A stretch of 30,414 nt of DNA from CAYOEJ01 sp964403015. GTDB lineage: Bacteria; Actinomycetota; Actinomycetes; Actinomycetales; Actinomycetaceae. The stretch spans positions 1 through 30,414 of the forward strand of contig CAYOEJ010000020.1 in NCBI GenBank assembly GCA_964403015.1. Reading direction: 5' to 3'. Of the stretch, positions 1 through 7,985 are shown in pieces; the first letter of the stretch is position 1; each line of letters starts with the position of its first letter. The notes under the pieces were generated by a model, which did not search any database, had not been told where the DNA came from, and saw only the letters and a list, made by a program, of their open reading frames with translations. The position numbers and the translations under genes are program-made.

Positions 1-271
1 TTTTGGCCGAAAGGGGGCTTTTTATGCAGAATCAGCGCACGTATGACACTGAAATGCCGCAAACGTGCGCTCGGCCCGTCCCCCGAGGGCATTTTATGTT
101 GGATTCTCGCCCGGCCGAGCACTACGTGTCGGATTTGCCCGGTGTTCTGTAGTGGTTATGGGTTCCTGAGTTACATAACTGCGCTGATCCTGCAATATTT
201 TGGCCGAAAGGGGGCTTTTTATGCAGAATCAGCGCACGTATGACACTGAAATACCCAAAACGTGCGCTCGG
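1..271. repeat. Two direct copies of a 74-bp hairpin-bearing repeat
   Basis: Positions 1-74 recur at 198-271 with about three mismatches, an exact offset of 197 bp. Each copy contains a 9-bp inverted repeat (AGCGCACGT / ACGTGCGCT at 34-42/63-71 and 231-239/260-268) around a loop of about 20 nt. The 123 bp between copies show no convincing gene, although a fragment near 85-110 vaguely resembles the start of the repeat. The window begins inside or at the edge of copy 1, so more copies may lie upstream. The array sits just past the stop codon of the leftward gene ending at 274, so it may act as a terminator or be an intergenic repeat family. Confidence 0.75.
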
Positions 272-273
272 TG

Positions 274-2032
274 CTAGTAGTCCGGCTCGTTTTCCATGGT
301 TGGGCGCGATGTGTTTGATGCACTTGCCTGCCGTGCCGCCTCAGCTCTACGTTTTTCCGCCGCGGCTCTCTTATTTTCAATTGATTCCAACGTTTCGCGC
401 GCAATCTGCTCGCGACGTGCAATCCTTTCTTCCTCCGCCGTAAGCTCGCGCGGTGGTGTGCCGGGATCGAAGACCTCATCGAGCTCTTCCATGGTGGAGC
501 CTTGACGCTCGACGTTGTGCGCGAGGCTGGAGTACTCAGTACCTTCAACGATTGCTTCATTCAGCAGGTCCTTGAGATCCGCATCTTCCTCATCTTCAGT
601 GTCTGCCTCAGATTCGGCGAAGAGTTGGCTAATGATCTCATCGTCATCCATGCCTTCAGGACCAGCGGCTCCACCACCTCTGCCGCCACGGCTAGCGGCT
701 TCAGCACTCGTAATTTCACGGTGGGCGGCTACAGGATTGTCACCTTCAGGATCCGTCGCCTCAGGACCAACGCCGTTCGNNNNNNNNNNNNNNNNNNNNN
801 NNNNNNNNNNNNNNNNNNNNNNNNNNNNNNNNNNNNNNNNNNNNNNNNNNNNNNNNNNNNNNNNNNNNNNNNNNNNNNNAACTTGTCGCCTCAGGACCAA
901 CGCCGTTCGAACTTGTCGCCTCAGGACCAACGCCGTTCGAACTTGTCGCCTCAGGACCAACGCCCGCAGGATGGAGCCCGCCGGGACGCCGATTGCTCTC
1001 AGCCGCCCTGCTCTGATTTACGTCAGCGCCCGTCCAAGCAAAAGTGGCATCCTCGCGGGGTTGGTCGGATGTTTGTCCATCGGCAATGGGTCGGTCTTCC
1101 TGTGCACTTTGAACCATGTCGCGGATCGAGCGACGCGTTGGTGAGGTAACTTCCTGCGGTGCACTCTCTCCACTACCGGTGTGAATAGGAACTCGTGTCT
1201 CGCCAGATAACGGCGTTGCCGAAGAAACCGTCTGTGAGGCAAGACCTTGCAGGTTCGGCCCATCCACACCCTCCGGTACCTCCGCACCCACAGCAGAATC
1301 TGCAATCTTGGCATTGAGCCTCTCGAGCTCTGCCTGGAGATTCTGCCGAGCATTCGGCTCCCATTGAGCGGCGAGCGGTGAGAGGTAGATCTTCTTCCGC
1401 GCGAGAAGGCGGGTTACGATTTCACGACGGCTTCGAAGCCAATGTTCTTCGGGGATGTGCGAGTACTCCTCGCGGACATCGGCAAGGTACTTCTTGTACC
1501 GCTGCGGCTCGCCAGCCAGAGTTCCTAGATGCGCATCGCACAGCGCAAGACGATCCATATCAATGGCTTCGAAGACGGCGGTGTGTGCCGGGTCGTCGGA
1601 GCTCCCCAGCGCGTGGTCGATATCGTGACGGCGGCGCAGACTCGAGATCAGCTTCTTAATCGTCTCGATATCGTCGTCACTTATACCAAGTGAAGAGTAA
1701 ATCTCGCCGATCAGCTCGGCGGATGCGGCTTCGTCCTCGCCACCATGCTTTGAATAAACCGCTTGATCTGAAGTCGAAAACACCACACCGTGGCCCCACG
1801 CCGCTAGGCGCACGAGATCCGGATGCTGCGTCTCGGGGGCAAGAGTATCGATGCGCGCAAGCATGTCGTAAAGGTGGCGCTGATTATGGAAATGCCGGCC
1901 AGGCTCCGACCAGCGTTCGACGAGCCCTGTGCAGACCTCGCCGAGCGTTTCGCGTTCGGCTGTAGCGCCAGCTGCCTGCGCACTTCTGATAAAGGCGTGT
2001 GAAACCCACTGTGGAATCTCGGTGCCTAGCAT
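274..2032 (-). CDS. HD-superfamily phosphohydrolase-like protein with decapeptide-repeat tail (interrupted by gap)
   Basis: The first ~220 residues match the predicted metal-dependent HD phosphohydrolase family (COG4339-like): R46-H-F-H49 and H53, then the usual HD position, then a conserved block near CDAHLGTLAG and the REEY-H-P segment. At the key position the dyad reads H81-G82 (WGHGVVF) instead of H-D, so the metal-binding Asp is missing. The tail is hydrophilic and contains tandem copies of a 10-residue unit (NGVGPEAT plus S/D) followed by an acidic, coiled-coil-like end finishing ENEPDY. A 100-N gap (780-879) falls at exact repeat-unit boundaries; because 100 is not a multiple of three, the two halves appear in different frames, but both decode the same repeat, so I read one gene. 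The start ATG at 2032 has a GGAGG Shine-Dalgarno at 2036-2040. Substrate unknown. Confidence 0.75.
755..963 (-). repeat. 30-bp in-frame coding minisatellite
   Basis: A 30-bp unit is seen nearly perfectly at 880-909, 910-939 and 940-963, and again at 755-779 left of the gap. It encodes the decapeptide NGVGPEATSS on the minus strand. The gap edges coincide with unit boundaries, so the N run very probably replaces collapsed copies and the true copy number is unknown. Confidence 0.9.
780..879. other. Assembly gap (100 N)
   Basis: Exactly 100 N, a placeholder size, inside the 30-bp tandem repeat. True length is probably a multiple of 30. Confidence 0.95.
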
Positions 2033-2145
2033 TTTGCCTCCATGTGTTGGACGCTCAGATTCTATACCTGTTCATCGCACACGCGAATTTCCCATCATGC
2101 TCAAGCACACGCACGCAAACATGTGCCCTTCGGGTCTAACTGTTC

Positions 2146-2151
2146 TAACGT
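2146..2151 (+). promoter_or_regulatory. Putative -10 element of a leaderless promoter for the SDR gene
   Basis: TAACGT fits TANNNT and lies 7 nt before the GTG at 2159. There is no Shine-Dalgarno in front of that GTG, so a transcript starting at or next to the start codon fits. No clear -35 is seen. Confidence 0.4.
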
Positions 2152-2158
2152 AGATACC

Positions 2159-2938
2159 GTGAAGAATTCGACAGCACTTTCGGGCCGCGCACTCATTACA
2201 GGTGGAACCTCTGGCATCGGCGCAACTTTCGCGCGCATTCTTGCCAAACGCGGCGTGAAGCTCGTGATCGCGGCCCGTAACGTCGAGCGGCTTGAGGCGA
2301 TGAAGGCTGAACTGACTAGCGTTGAAGTCGAGCTTCTTCCCGCCGATCTGTCCACACCCGAGGGCGTTGACACCGTTAAGAACCGACTTCTCGACGATTC
2401 TTCTCCGATCAATATTTTCATCAATAACGCCGGCGCGGGCCTCTATACGCGCATGGCAACCACAGACGCCACAGCACTCCGCGCCGGCGCCGAACTCATG
2501 GCCCTCGTCCCCATGGAATTGGGCGGCGCAGCGGCAGCGAAGATGAGCGAGCGCGGCTCCGGCATCATCATCAACACGAGTTCCGTAGCGGGAATGGCCC
2601 CCATGGGTGCCTACTCCGCGATCAAGGCCTTCGTTAAGACGTGGTCCGACTCGCTCGCTATCGAAGTCGGTAAGCGCGGAGTCCAAGTTGTTTCATTCCA
2701 CCCGGGCTGGGTACGAACGGAGTTTCACGAGCGGTCTGGGGTATCGACGTCGTCGATCCCTAGTTGGCTTTGGCTCGACGCCGAGCGCGTGGTGAACGAG
2801 TGCCTCGACGACGTCGAACGCGGACGTACCGAATCGATCCCTTCGAAGCGCTTCAAGACGCTTGCATTCCTTGCGAAGCATGCGCCCAAACCACTGGTAG
2901 CGGTTGTCGTGAAGAAGCTAAATAAGGGCCGTCGATGA
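2159..2938 (+). CDS. Short-chain dehydrogenase/reductase (SDR)
   Basis: A classical SDR of 259 residues from the GTG at 2159. The dinucleotide-binding motif TGGTSGIG is at residues 14-21, NNAG at 89-92, the catalytic Ser in NTSS at 139-142, and Y152-x3-K156. The AARN segment near residues 38-41 suggests NADP preference. An open frame extends upstream to 2042 but its sequence is not SDR-like and overlaps the divergent gene's upstream region, so I chose the GTG directly before the beta-strand. The stretch between NNAG and NTSS is somewhat short. The stop overlaps the plsC start (ATGA), so the two are translationally coupled, which hints at a lipid-related substrate (inference). Confidence 0.88.
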   Translation: MKNSTALSGRALITGGTSGIGATFARILAKRGVKLVIAARNVERLEAMKAELTSVEVELLPADLSTPEGVDTVKNRLLDDSSPINIFINNAGAGLYTRMATTDATALRAGAELMALVPMELGGAAAAKMSERGSGIIINTSSVAGMAPMGAYSAIKAFVKTWSDSLAIEVGKRGVQVVSFHPGWVRTEFHERSGVSTSSIPSWLWLDAERVVNECLDDVERGRTESIPSKRFKTLAFLAKHAPKPLVAVVVKKLNKGRR

Positions 2939-3822
2939 CGAACCTGCACCCTCTCGACGACTACCACTCCGAAGGCAAGCGCGTGGTCCGTAAGGCCGTG
3001 CGTAAATTGGTGACGCGCCCGGTGGTGAAGGCGCTTCTCAACGCCACGGTGTGGGGCGGCGAGAACGTCGCGGATCTCGAGGGTGCGTATATTGTGGTTG
3101 GCAACCATTCGTCCCACCTCGACGCGCCGATGGTGTTTTCGCTGCTGCCCGATCATATGACTGAGCACCTGGCAGCGGGCGCCGCGGCTGACTACTTCTA
3201 CCGCAAGCGCGGCATCTCCAAGCTCACCTCGGTGTTTTTCAATACCTATCCGATTGAGCGCAAGGGCAAACACATGGGGCCGCACGCCGGCAAGGCCACC
3301 GGTATGACCGGCCGACTCCTTCGCGACGGCATTCCCATCCTGATCTTCCCTGAAGGCACCCGTTCGCGCGACGGCAAAATGGGCCCCTTCAAGCCTGGCG
3401 CTGCGGCTCTTTCCATCAAGATCGGCGTGCCGATTGTTCCGCTCGCGATGAGTGGCGGGCATGATGCGATGCCGGTGGGGCGCCTTCTTCCCAACATGAA
3501 CCATCCGCCCGTTGAGCTCTATATTGGCCGCCCGATGTTTCCTCATCCGGACGAAGACGCGGAGGCGTTTATTGCGCGCGTCCGTGCTCACATCATCATG
3601 ATGCTGGATCAGAAGACTGCCAATCCGGATCCCGAACTGCTTCCGGGCGAGGGTGGGCCAGTTGCCGTCGCCGACGACGACACCCCGGCAAACGGGGACT
3701 CAGCCACCGTTGGTGAGGGCTCGACTAGCGAGGCTGACGCCAACGAAGCTGATACCGGCGAAGGTGCACCTGCTCAAGCTGACCCTGCGGCCAACCATAC
3801 TGACCGAGCGGACAAGAACTAG
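2935..3822 (+). CDS. plsC: 1-acyl-sn-glycerol-3-phosphate acyltransferase family protein
   Basis: PlsC-family acyltransferase transferring fatty acyl groups to lysophosphatidate or related acceptors at the inner membrane face. The HX4D motif is H58-SSHL-D63 (NHSSHLD), the acceptor motif FPEGTRS is at 138-144, and the late PIVPLAMSGG block is at 166-175. Residues to about 225 cover the whole family domain. The remaining ~70 residues are a low-complexity tail rich in Asp, Glu, Ala and Thr that is not part of the enzyme fold. The start overlaps the SDR stop by 4 bp. The stop codon shares the palindrome CTAG (3819-3822) with the stop of the convergent kinase gene, leaving no room for a terminator between them. 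Confidence 0.93.
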   Translation: MTNLHPLDDYHSEGKRVVRKAVRKLVTRPVVKALLNATVWGGENVADLEGAYIVVGNHSSHLDAPMVFSLLPDHMTEHLAAGAAADYFYRKRGISKLTSVFFNTYPIERKGKHMGPHAGKATGMTGRLLRDGIPILIFPEGTRSRDGKMGPFKPGAAALSIKIGVPIVPLAMSGGHDAMPVGRLLPNMNHPPVELYIGRPMFPHPDEDAEAFIARVRAHIIMMLDQKTANPDPELLPGEGGPVAVADDDTPANGDSATVGEGSTSEADANEADTGEGAPAQADPAANHTDRADKN

Positions 3823-5393
3823 TTCTGCTGGTTTTGCTCGTTCTTTGCCTTGGAATCCTGATCGCGTGATGAACGCACAAACGGCAGGTTCTGCGGAATG
3901 GTGAACATAGCGGATCGCTTCTTGACGTCCTGCGCGGTAGAGCCAGTTGCTCGGCCCGTTGGAAGCAGAAGCTGAACGGTCAATCCACCACCCGGCGTTT
4001 CGAACGTACGGGCAGAACCGCCGTGAAGGCCCATGATTGCGGCGACGATCGCCAGACCGAGCCCCGAGCCGCCACCCGATCCTCGCGAACGCGAGGAGTC
4101 GGTGCGGTAGAAGCGCTCAAAGATGCGTGCCTGATCTTCAATTGGGATGCCGGGGCCGTGGTCACGAACCTCGAGAATCGCCAGGCTCTCATCGTTGGGA
4201 TGAAGCCCCACTGCTACCTCGACCGGTGTATCGGCCGGTGTGTGGGTGATGACGTTACTGAGAAGGTTAGTAACTACCTGGGTGATGCGGTCCTGATCGG
4301 CCATGATCACCACGGACTCGATTTCACCACCGGCAAGGTTGGTTACGCTTGCTTCGCGGTCGGGATCTCGAACACTGAGGTCTGAAACCGTATTAAGGGC
4401 AATGCTGGCAAGGTCCACGTTCTTCCACTGCAGCGGGCGGCCCTCATTCAGACGCGCGAGCTGAAGCAGATCGTCTACTAGGGTCGCCATTCGGCCGGCC
4501 TCGGATTCAATCCGCGAGACTGCCATGTCGACTTGGTCTTCGGGTACTCCGCCAAGTCGATAGAGCTCGGCATACCCACGCACGGTTGCCAACGGCGTGC
4601 GGAGCTCGTGAGAAGCGTCGGAAACGAACTCGCGCATCCGCTGTTCGGATGCCGCGCGGACAGCGAAAGACTGCTCAATCTGGGCGAGCATCGAGTTGAT
4701 CGATTCGCCGAGCAGACCAACTTCGGAGCCCTGAGGCCCGGTGGGTACGCGGGCGGAGAGATTACCGCGTGCAACCTCGTGCGTGGCTCGCTCGATCACG
4801 CGCAAGCCACGAAGCGAGTTCTTCACGAGAATGTAAGAAATAACAGCGCCGATCACCACGATGATGATCACGAAGATAGCCAGCACCTGAGAAAGATTAG
4901 CCACCGCTTGATCCACGCTGGACATGGGAACGCCGATGACCACCGAGCCTACTTGCTCGAGCGTCACGGGCGAACTGAGCTGGACCGCGATAACGCGCCA
5001 ATCGGTGTTTGTGCGCGTGCCTTCCACCGTTTGAGGCATGGAGGTCAGAGTCTCAGCTAACTCGTTGGGATTCGCGGGAGTTCCAAAGGCGCGCTCAATT
5101 TGTGGGTGCACGAGCGGTATCTCTGGGGCGTATTCGTAGTCGATGTAGATGTAGAACTCTGATGGAAGAATCTGGCTTTCGGTGCCATTGATGAGCTGAT
5201 CTACAGTTTGCGTGGCGACCACTTGGCCGGAGGAACGCAAATTTCGGTCAACCTCATCCGTGAGATAGTTACGCAGATTTGTGGTTGCCAGAGCTGACAT
5301 CAAAGCCAGTGCCACTCCCAAGAGCATCACGGAAACAAGCACGATGCGAAATGACAGCGTGCCTGTTACTCGTGGCGTCTTATGGGGGCTCAT
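3819..5393 (-). CDS. Sensor histidine kinase (HAMP–HisKA–HATPase)
   Basis: Membrane sensor kinase of 524 residues. TM1 is about residues 15-37, an extracytoplasmic sensor region spans about 38-165, and TM2 is about 169-190. HAMP covers ~191-245. The HisKA H-box is SDASHELRTP with the phospho-acceptor H262. The ATPase N-box is N376-LLSN, followed by DHGPGIP (411-417), the FERFYR F-box and the GSGLGLAI G2-box (442-449). The layout matches actinobacterial MprB/TrcS/TcrY-type kinases; the sensed signal cannot be read from sequence. The start lies 3 bp after the stop of the response regulator, its obvious partner. The C-terminal ~45 residues are polar and extra to the ATPase fold. Confidence 0.95.
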   Translation of the reverse strand: MSPHKTPRVTGTLSFRIVLVSVMLLGVALALMSALATTNLRNYLTDEVDRNLRSSGQVVATQTVDQLINGTESQILPSEFYIYIDYEYAPEIPLVHPQIERAFGTPANPNELAETLTSMPQTVEGTRTNTDWRVIAVQLSSPVTLEQVGSVVIGVPMSSVDQAVANLSQVLAIFVIIIVVIGAVISYILVKNSLRGLRVIERATHEVARGNLSARVPTGPQGSEVGLLGESINSMLAQIEQSFAVRAASEQRMREFVSDASHELRTPLATVRGYAELYRLGGVPEDQVDMAVSRIESEAGRMATLVDDLLQLARLNEGRPLQWKNVDLASIALNTVSDLSVRDPDREASVTNLAGGEIESVVIMADQDRITQVVTNLLSNVITHTPADTPVEVAVGLHPNDESLAILEVRDHGPGIPIEDQARIFERFYRTDSSRSRGSGGGSGLGLAIVAAIMGLHGGSARTFETPGGGLTVQLLLPTGRATGSTAQDVKKRSAMFTIPQNLPFVRSSRDQDSKAKNEQNQQN

Positions 5394-5396
5394 GAC

Positions 5397-6137
5397 CTAC
5401 TTGTGATCGCGAAGCACATAGCCGATGCCGCGCTTTGTATGGATGAGGGGAATCAGTGCTGCAGCCTCTTGCGGATCGGTAATTCCGAGAGCCTCGGCCG
5501 AATCGATCTTGCGGCGAAGGTAGGAGATGTAGGACTCGACGATCGATGCTTCGCCCACCCAGTTGTAGTCCCACACGTGATCAAGAATCTGGACCTTAGA
5601 AACAACGCGCTCGGCGTTGACCATGAGATAGCGCAGAAGCTTAAATTCGGTGGGGGAGAGCTCTACATCGCGGCCCGCGCGGCGCACCTCGTACGAATCC
5701 TCGTCAAGCTCGAGGTCGAGGTAGCGAATGACCGATGACTCGACCTCGCTCGGATTCGTCCGGCGCAACACAACTTGGATGCGCGTAATCACCTCTTCAA
5801 GTGAGAACGGCTTCGTGATGTAGTCATCGCCGCCAGCGCTAAGCCCCTGAATCTTATCCTGAAGGTCATCCTTGGCGGTGAGGAAGAGAACGGGCACGTG
5901 CGGTTCACGTTCGCGCATCCGCTGCATCACCTCGAACCCGTCCATATCCGGCAGCATGATGTCGAGAACTACAAGATCAGCGTGGAACGCAGACTGCGTG
6001 CTGAGGGCCTCGTGACCATCGGCGGCTGTGGCCACCTCGAATCCTGCGAACTTCAGGGAAACGGAAAGCAACTCGCGAATCGAGGGTTCGTCGTCGACAA
6101 CAAGGATTTTGGCTTCGGGCATCTTTTGATCTGGCAT
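5397..6137 (-). CDS. OmpR-family response regulator
   Basis: A 246-residue two-domain regulator. The receiver has the acidic pair D15-D16, phospho-acceptor D59 (LDIMLPDMDG), T87 and K109 (ITKPFS). A winged-helix OmpR/PhoB DNA-binding domain follows (about 140-246), including SPTEFKLLRYL and VESYISYLRRKID. It forms a pair with the kinase 3 bp downstream and is preceded at 9 bp by the NYN gene, so all three are probably co-transcribed. A second ATG at codon 6 (MPEAKILVVDDE) is an alternative start; neither has a strong ribosome binding site. Closest functional relatives are MprA/TcrX-type regulators; target genes are unknown. Confidence 0.95.
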   Translation of the reverse strand: MPDQKMPEAKILVVDDEPSIRELLSVSLKFAGFEVATAADGHEALSTQSAFHADLVVLDIMLPDMDGFEVMQRMREREPHVPVLFLTAKDDLQDKIQGLSAGGDDYITKPFSLEEVITRIQVVLRRTNPSEVESSVIRYLDLELDEDSYEVRRAGRDVELSPTEFKLLRYLMVNAERVVSKVQILDHVWDYNWVGEASIVESYISYLRRKIDSAEALGITDPQEAAALIPLIHTKRGIGYVLRDHK

Positions 6138-6146
6138 ATCTACTCT

Positions 6147-6743
6147 TTAGATGAAGTCGTAAGGATCGAACTCGTCGATGTTGATGGGGTAGACGCGACT
6201 CAGCGAGACGTTGAATGCCTCCACGTCGTACTCCAAGTCCACAATCTTCAAGCCGCGATCTTCGAGGTGAGCAAGTGGCATCGCGAGATACTCGCGGAAG
6301 CACATGATGGACACGCGGTGCCCGGCTTCGAGAAGAGCGTCGATGTGGGGGAGGTAATCGGCATCGTGGGAAGCAAGAACGATGTCCGCTCCGGGTCGTT
6401 CCTTCAAGATCGCATCGAGGGTTTTTTGAATACCCATGTCCACGATCTTCAGTTCGGGATTGTCGCTAGTGAGTAGGATCGGCTGCCAACCAATCGCGAG
6501 AAGTGCCTGAACGAAAGTCATGGCAGAGCCGCGTGAGGCATTGAGGTAGAAAAGGCCGTTCGGTTTATCTACCACCAAGCCCTTGGTGAGCGGTGGCATT
6601 TCGTCCTTGTCCTCCGGGCTGGCCCACGGATTAAAATGTAGGACTCGATCCCAGCGGGGGCGCTCTTCGGCACGCGGAGCGCGCTTAAGAATATTGACGC
6701 CGAGCGTCGCGTCAATATTTTCACCATCTATAAGTAAATACAT
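6147..6743 (-). CDS. NYN-domain (PIN-like) putative ribonuclease
   Basis: A 198-residue NYN-domain protein. N-terminal LIDGENID (D6, E8, N9), VDMGIQKTLDAI (D102, D110) and ADIVLASHDADYLP (D127, D129) are the conserved acidic positions of the metal-dependent PIN/NYN nuclease fold, so it is probably an active RNase. An insertion of ~40 residues after the first strand (WDRVLHFNPW… to …KPNGLFYL) is unlike minimal NYN domains. It heads the likely operon with the two-component system (9-bp spacing). The ATG at 6743 has no Shine-Dalgarno but a TAGGAT hexamer sits exactly 7 nt upstream, suggesting a leaderless transcript. The RNA substrate is unknown. Confidence 0.85.
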   Translation of the reverse strand: MYLLIDGENIDATLGVNILKRAPRAEERPRWDRVLHFNPWASPEDKDEMPPLTKGLVVDKPNGLFYLNASRGSAMTFVQALLAIGWQPILLTSDNPELKIVDMGIQKTLDAILKERPGADIVLASHDADYLPHIDALLEAGHRVSIMCFREYLAMPLAHLEDRGLKIVDLEYDVEAFNVSLSRVYPINIDEFDPYDFI

Positions 6744-6750
6744 GCAGTTA

Positions 6751-6756
6751 ATCCTA
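6751..6756 (-). promoter_or_regulatory. Putative -10 (TAGGAT) of leaderless promoter for the NYN operon
   Basis: TAGGAT on the minus strand is 7 nt before the ATG at 6743, the spacing that puts transcription initiation at the start codon. No clear -35. Confidence 0.45.
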
Positions 6757-6780
6757 CTCGTGCGGGGATACCCATGAAAG

Positions 6781-6855
6781 CGGTCAAAGCGAGGTGACGG
6801 ACCTGGCGCAGTAGAGCCGAGCGCAAAGCCGAGTGCAATGCGGGGCGGTCAAAGG
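6781..6855. repeat. Short degenerate direct repeats in intergenic region
   Basis: A 12-bp unit AGCCGAG(C/T)GCAA is tandemly repeated at 6815-6826 and 6827-6838, flanked by a direct repeat CGGTCAAAG at 6781-6789 and 6846-6854. No coding signal. It lies upstream of the leftward NYN gene. Confidence 0.6.
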
Positions 6856-6952
6856 CGAGCTGCCCAGGACCAGTACACAATCACGCAGAACATTGGAACG
6901 TTCTCATCGCCGGCACAGGGAACTTTTCATTATCCGTTGATTATCTAGTGAT

Positions 6953-7072
6953 AGGACGCGAAACCGTCCTCGCGATCATTCCTCCCGTAAGTGATCGTGC
7001 CGCTCACGCGGATCTACGCTCTGGCGTAGAGGAACCCCGCCTCGGTTTGCGTGATACCGATGGCGGGGTTCC
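6953..7072. ncRNA. Candidate structured RNA: five back-to-back hairpins
   Basis: In the 402-bp non-coding stretch between the NYN gene and pspA, nearly every base of 6953-7072 falls in a contiguous chain of inverted repeats: AGGACG/CGTCCT (6953-6970), an 8-bp stem with one wobble and a 13-nt loop (6971-6999), CCGC/GCGG (7000-7011), TCTACGC/GCGTAGA with a TCTG loop (7013-7030), and a 16-bp two-part stem (7031-7072). Neighbouring stems have zero or one base between them. It matches no tRNA, tmRNA, SRP RNA or RNase P RNA core that I recognise. Strand cannot be decided from the stems. A plus-strand RNA would be a free-standing gene; a minus-strand one would be the pspA 3' region. Confidence 0.4.
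7031..7072. terminator. Strong hairpin, probable terminator downstream of pspA
   Basis: GGAACCCCGCC pairs with GGCGGGGTTCC, and inside it TCGGT pairs with ACCGA around a 9-nt loop. There is no T-tract on either strand. It lies about 75 nt beyond the pspA stop and before the NYN promoter, which suits a terminator separating those two leftward units, or the last stem of the structured RNA. Confidence 0.5.
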
Positions 7073-7145
7073 GGCTATGTATTGACTAGCCCCTAGCTAC
7101 GAGTCCTCTCGCAGAGAAGCACATACGTAGTGGTGCTGCCTCAAC

Positions 7146-7901
7146 CTAGTAGGTGGTGAATTCCTTGCCCTCGATCTGCTTGGGCTCCTCGCCAGCCTGA
7201 AGCGCTGCGAGGCGAGCCTCAACCTCGGACATGTTCGACGTGTCCTCCAGAGCAGCGAACTGCTCATCGATCGACGACGCGGTGACCTCTGCGCGGCCCG
7301 CTGCGAGTGCTTCCTCGCGGCGAATGCGCTCTTCGAAGCGGCCAATCTCAGAAGTCGGATCCAATACGTTGATCGAGCCCAGTGCGTCCTGGACGCGGTT
7401 CTGAGCCTCTGCCGACTTCTGGCGAGCCACCAGCTGATCGCGCTTGGACTTGAGCTCGTTGAGCTTGCCGCGCATGACGTTGAGGCCGTCCTTGAGCTTC
7501 TCAACAACCTCTTCCTGGGAAGTGATCATCGGCTCGGCAGAGCGTGCCTCGCCCTCGGACTGAATCTGACGCTCAAGCGCAACCTTTGCAAGGTTGTCGA
7601 ACTTTGCAGCGCCCGCTTCGTTGCCAGCTTCGCGCATTTCCTTGGCCTTGGCGACTGCGGCGGCTGCCTTCTGGCCCCACTCGCGAGCGGACTTGACGTC
7701 CTCCTCGTAATCAGCTTCTGCAAGACGCAGATTGCCCACGGTTACCGCTACGGCATCCTCAGCTTCTGCAATCGAGTTGGTGTAATCGCGCACCATCTGA
7801 TCGAGCATCTTCTGAGGATCCTCAGCGCGGTCGAGGATGGTGTTGATGTTGGCCTTGGCCAGCTGGGTGATACGCCCAAGGATTGACTGCTTTTCTGCCA
7901 T
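7146..7901 (-). CDS. pspA: PspA/IM30 (ESCRT-III-like) phage-shock protein
   Basis: A 251-residue PspA/IM30 family protein, a peripheral membrane protein that oligomerises to stabilise damaged membrane. The N-terminal amphipathic helix (ILGRITQLAKANINTILDR) is followed by DPQKMLDQMVRDY, the family signature, then a long Ala/Glu-rich coiled coil. The end (residues ~225-251) is short and acidic. The ATG at 7901 has AGAAAGG seven bases upstream. It lies 140 bp downstream of the TPM-domain gene on the same strand, a pairing seen in several bacterial PspA loci, which supports a shared envelope-stress role (inference). Confidence 0.93.
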   Translation of the reverse strand: MAEKQSILGRITQLAKANINTILDRAEDPQKMLDQMVRDYTNSIAEAEDAVAVTVGNLRLAEADYEEDVKSAREWGQKAAAAVAKAKEMREAGNEAGAAKFDNLAKVALERQIQSEGEARSAEPMITSQEEVVEKLKDGLNVMRGKLNELKSKRDQLVARQKSAEAQNRVQDALGSINVLDPTSEIGRFEERIRREEALAAGRAEVTASSIDEQFAALEDTSNMSEVEARLAALQAGEEPKQIEGKEFTTY

Positions 7902-7985
7902 GGTTAAACCTTTCTAGGTCTTATTATTCTGATGTGACTCACCCTACTGGGCTACTTTGATTTCCTACGAGTTTCAGTAGGCAAG

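Noticed and set aside
43..443. Two small plus-strand frames both beginning MTLK in the 74-bp repeat
   Set aside because: Their similarity only reflects the DNA repeat; the second runs antisense through the 3' end of the HD gene, and neither has a ribosome binding site.
2042..2158. N-terminal extension of the SDR protein
   Set aside because: The sequence is not SDR-like and lies in the divergent promoter region; the GTG at 2159 precedes the first beta-strand correctly.
6971..7011. Actinobacterial 6C RNA
   Set aside because: The hairpin loop has CCTCCC but not the two loops each with six or more C that define 6C RNA.
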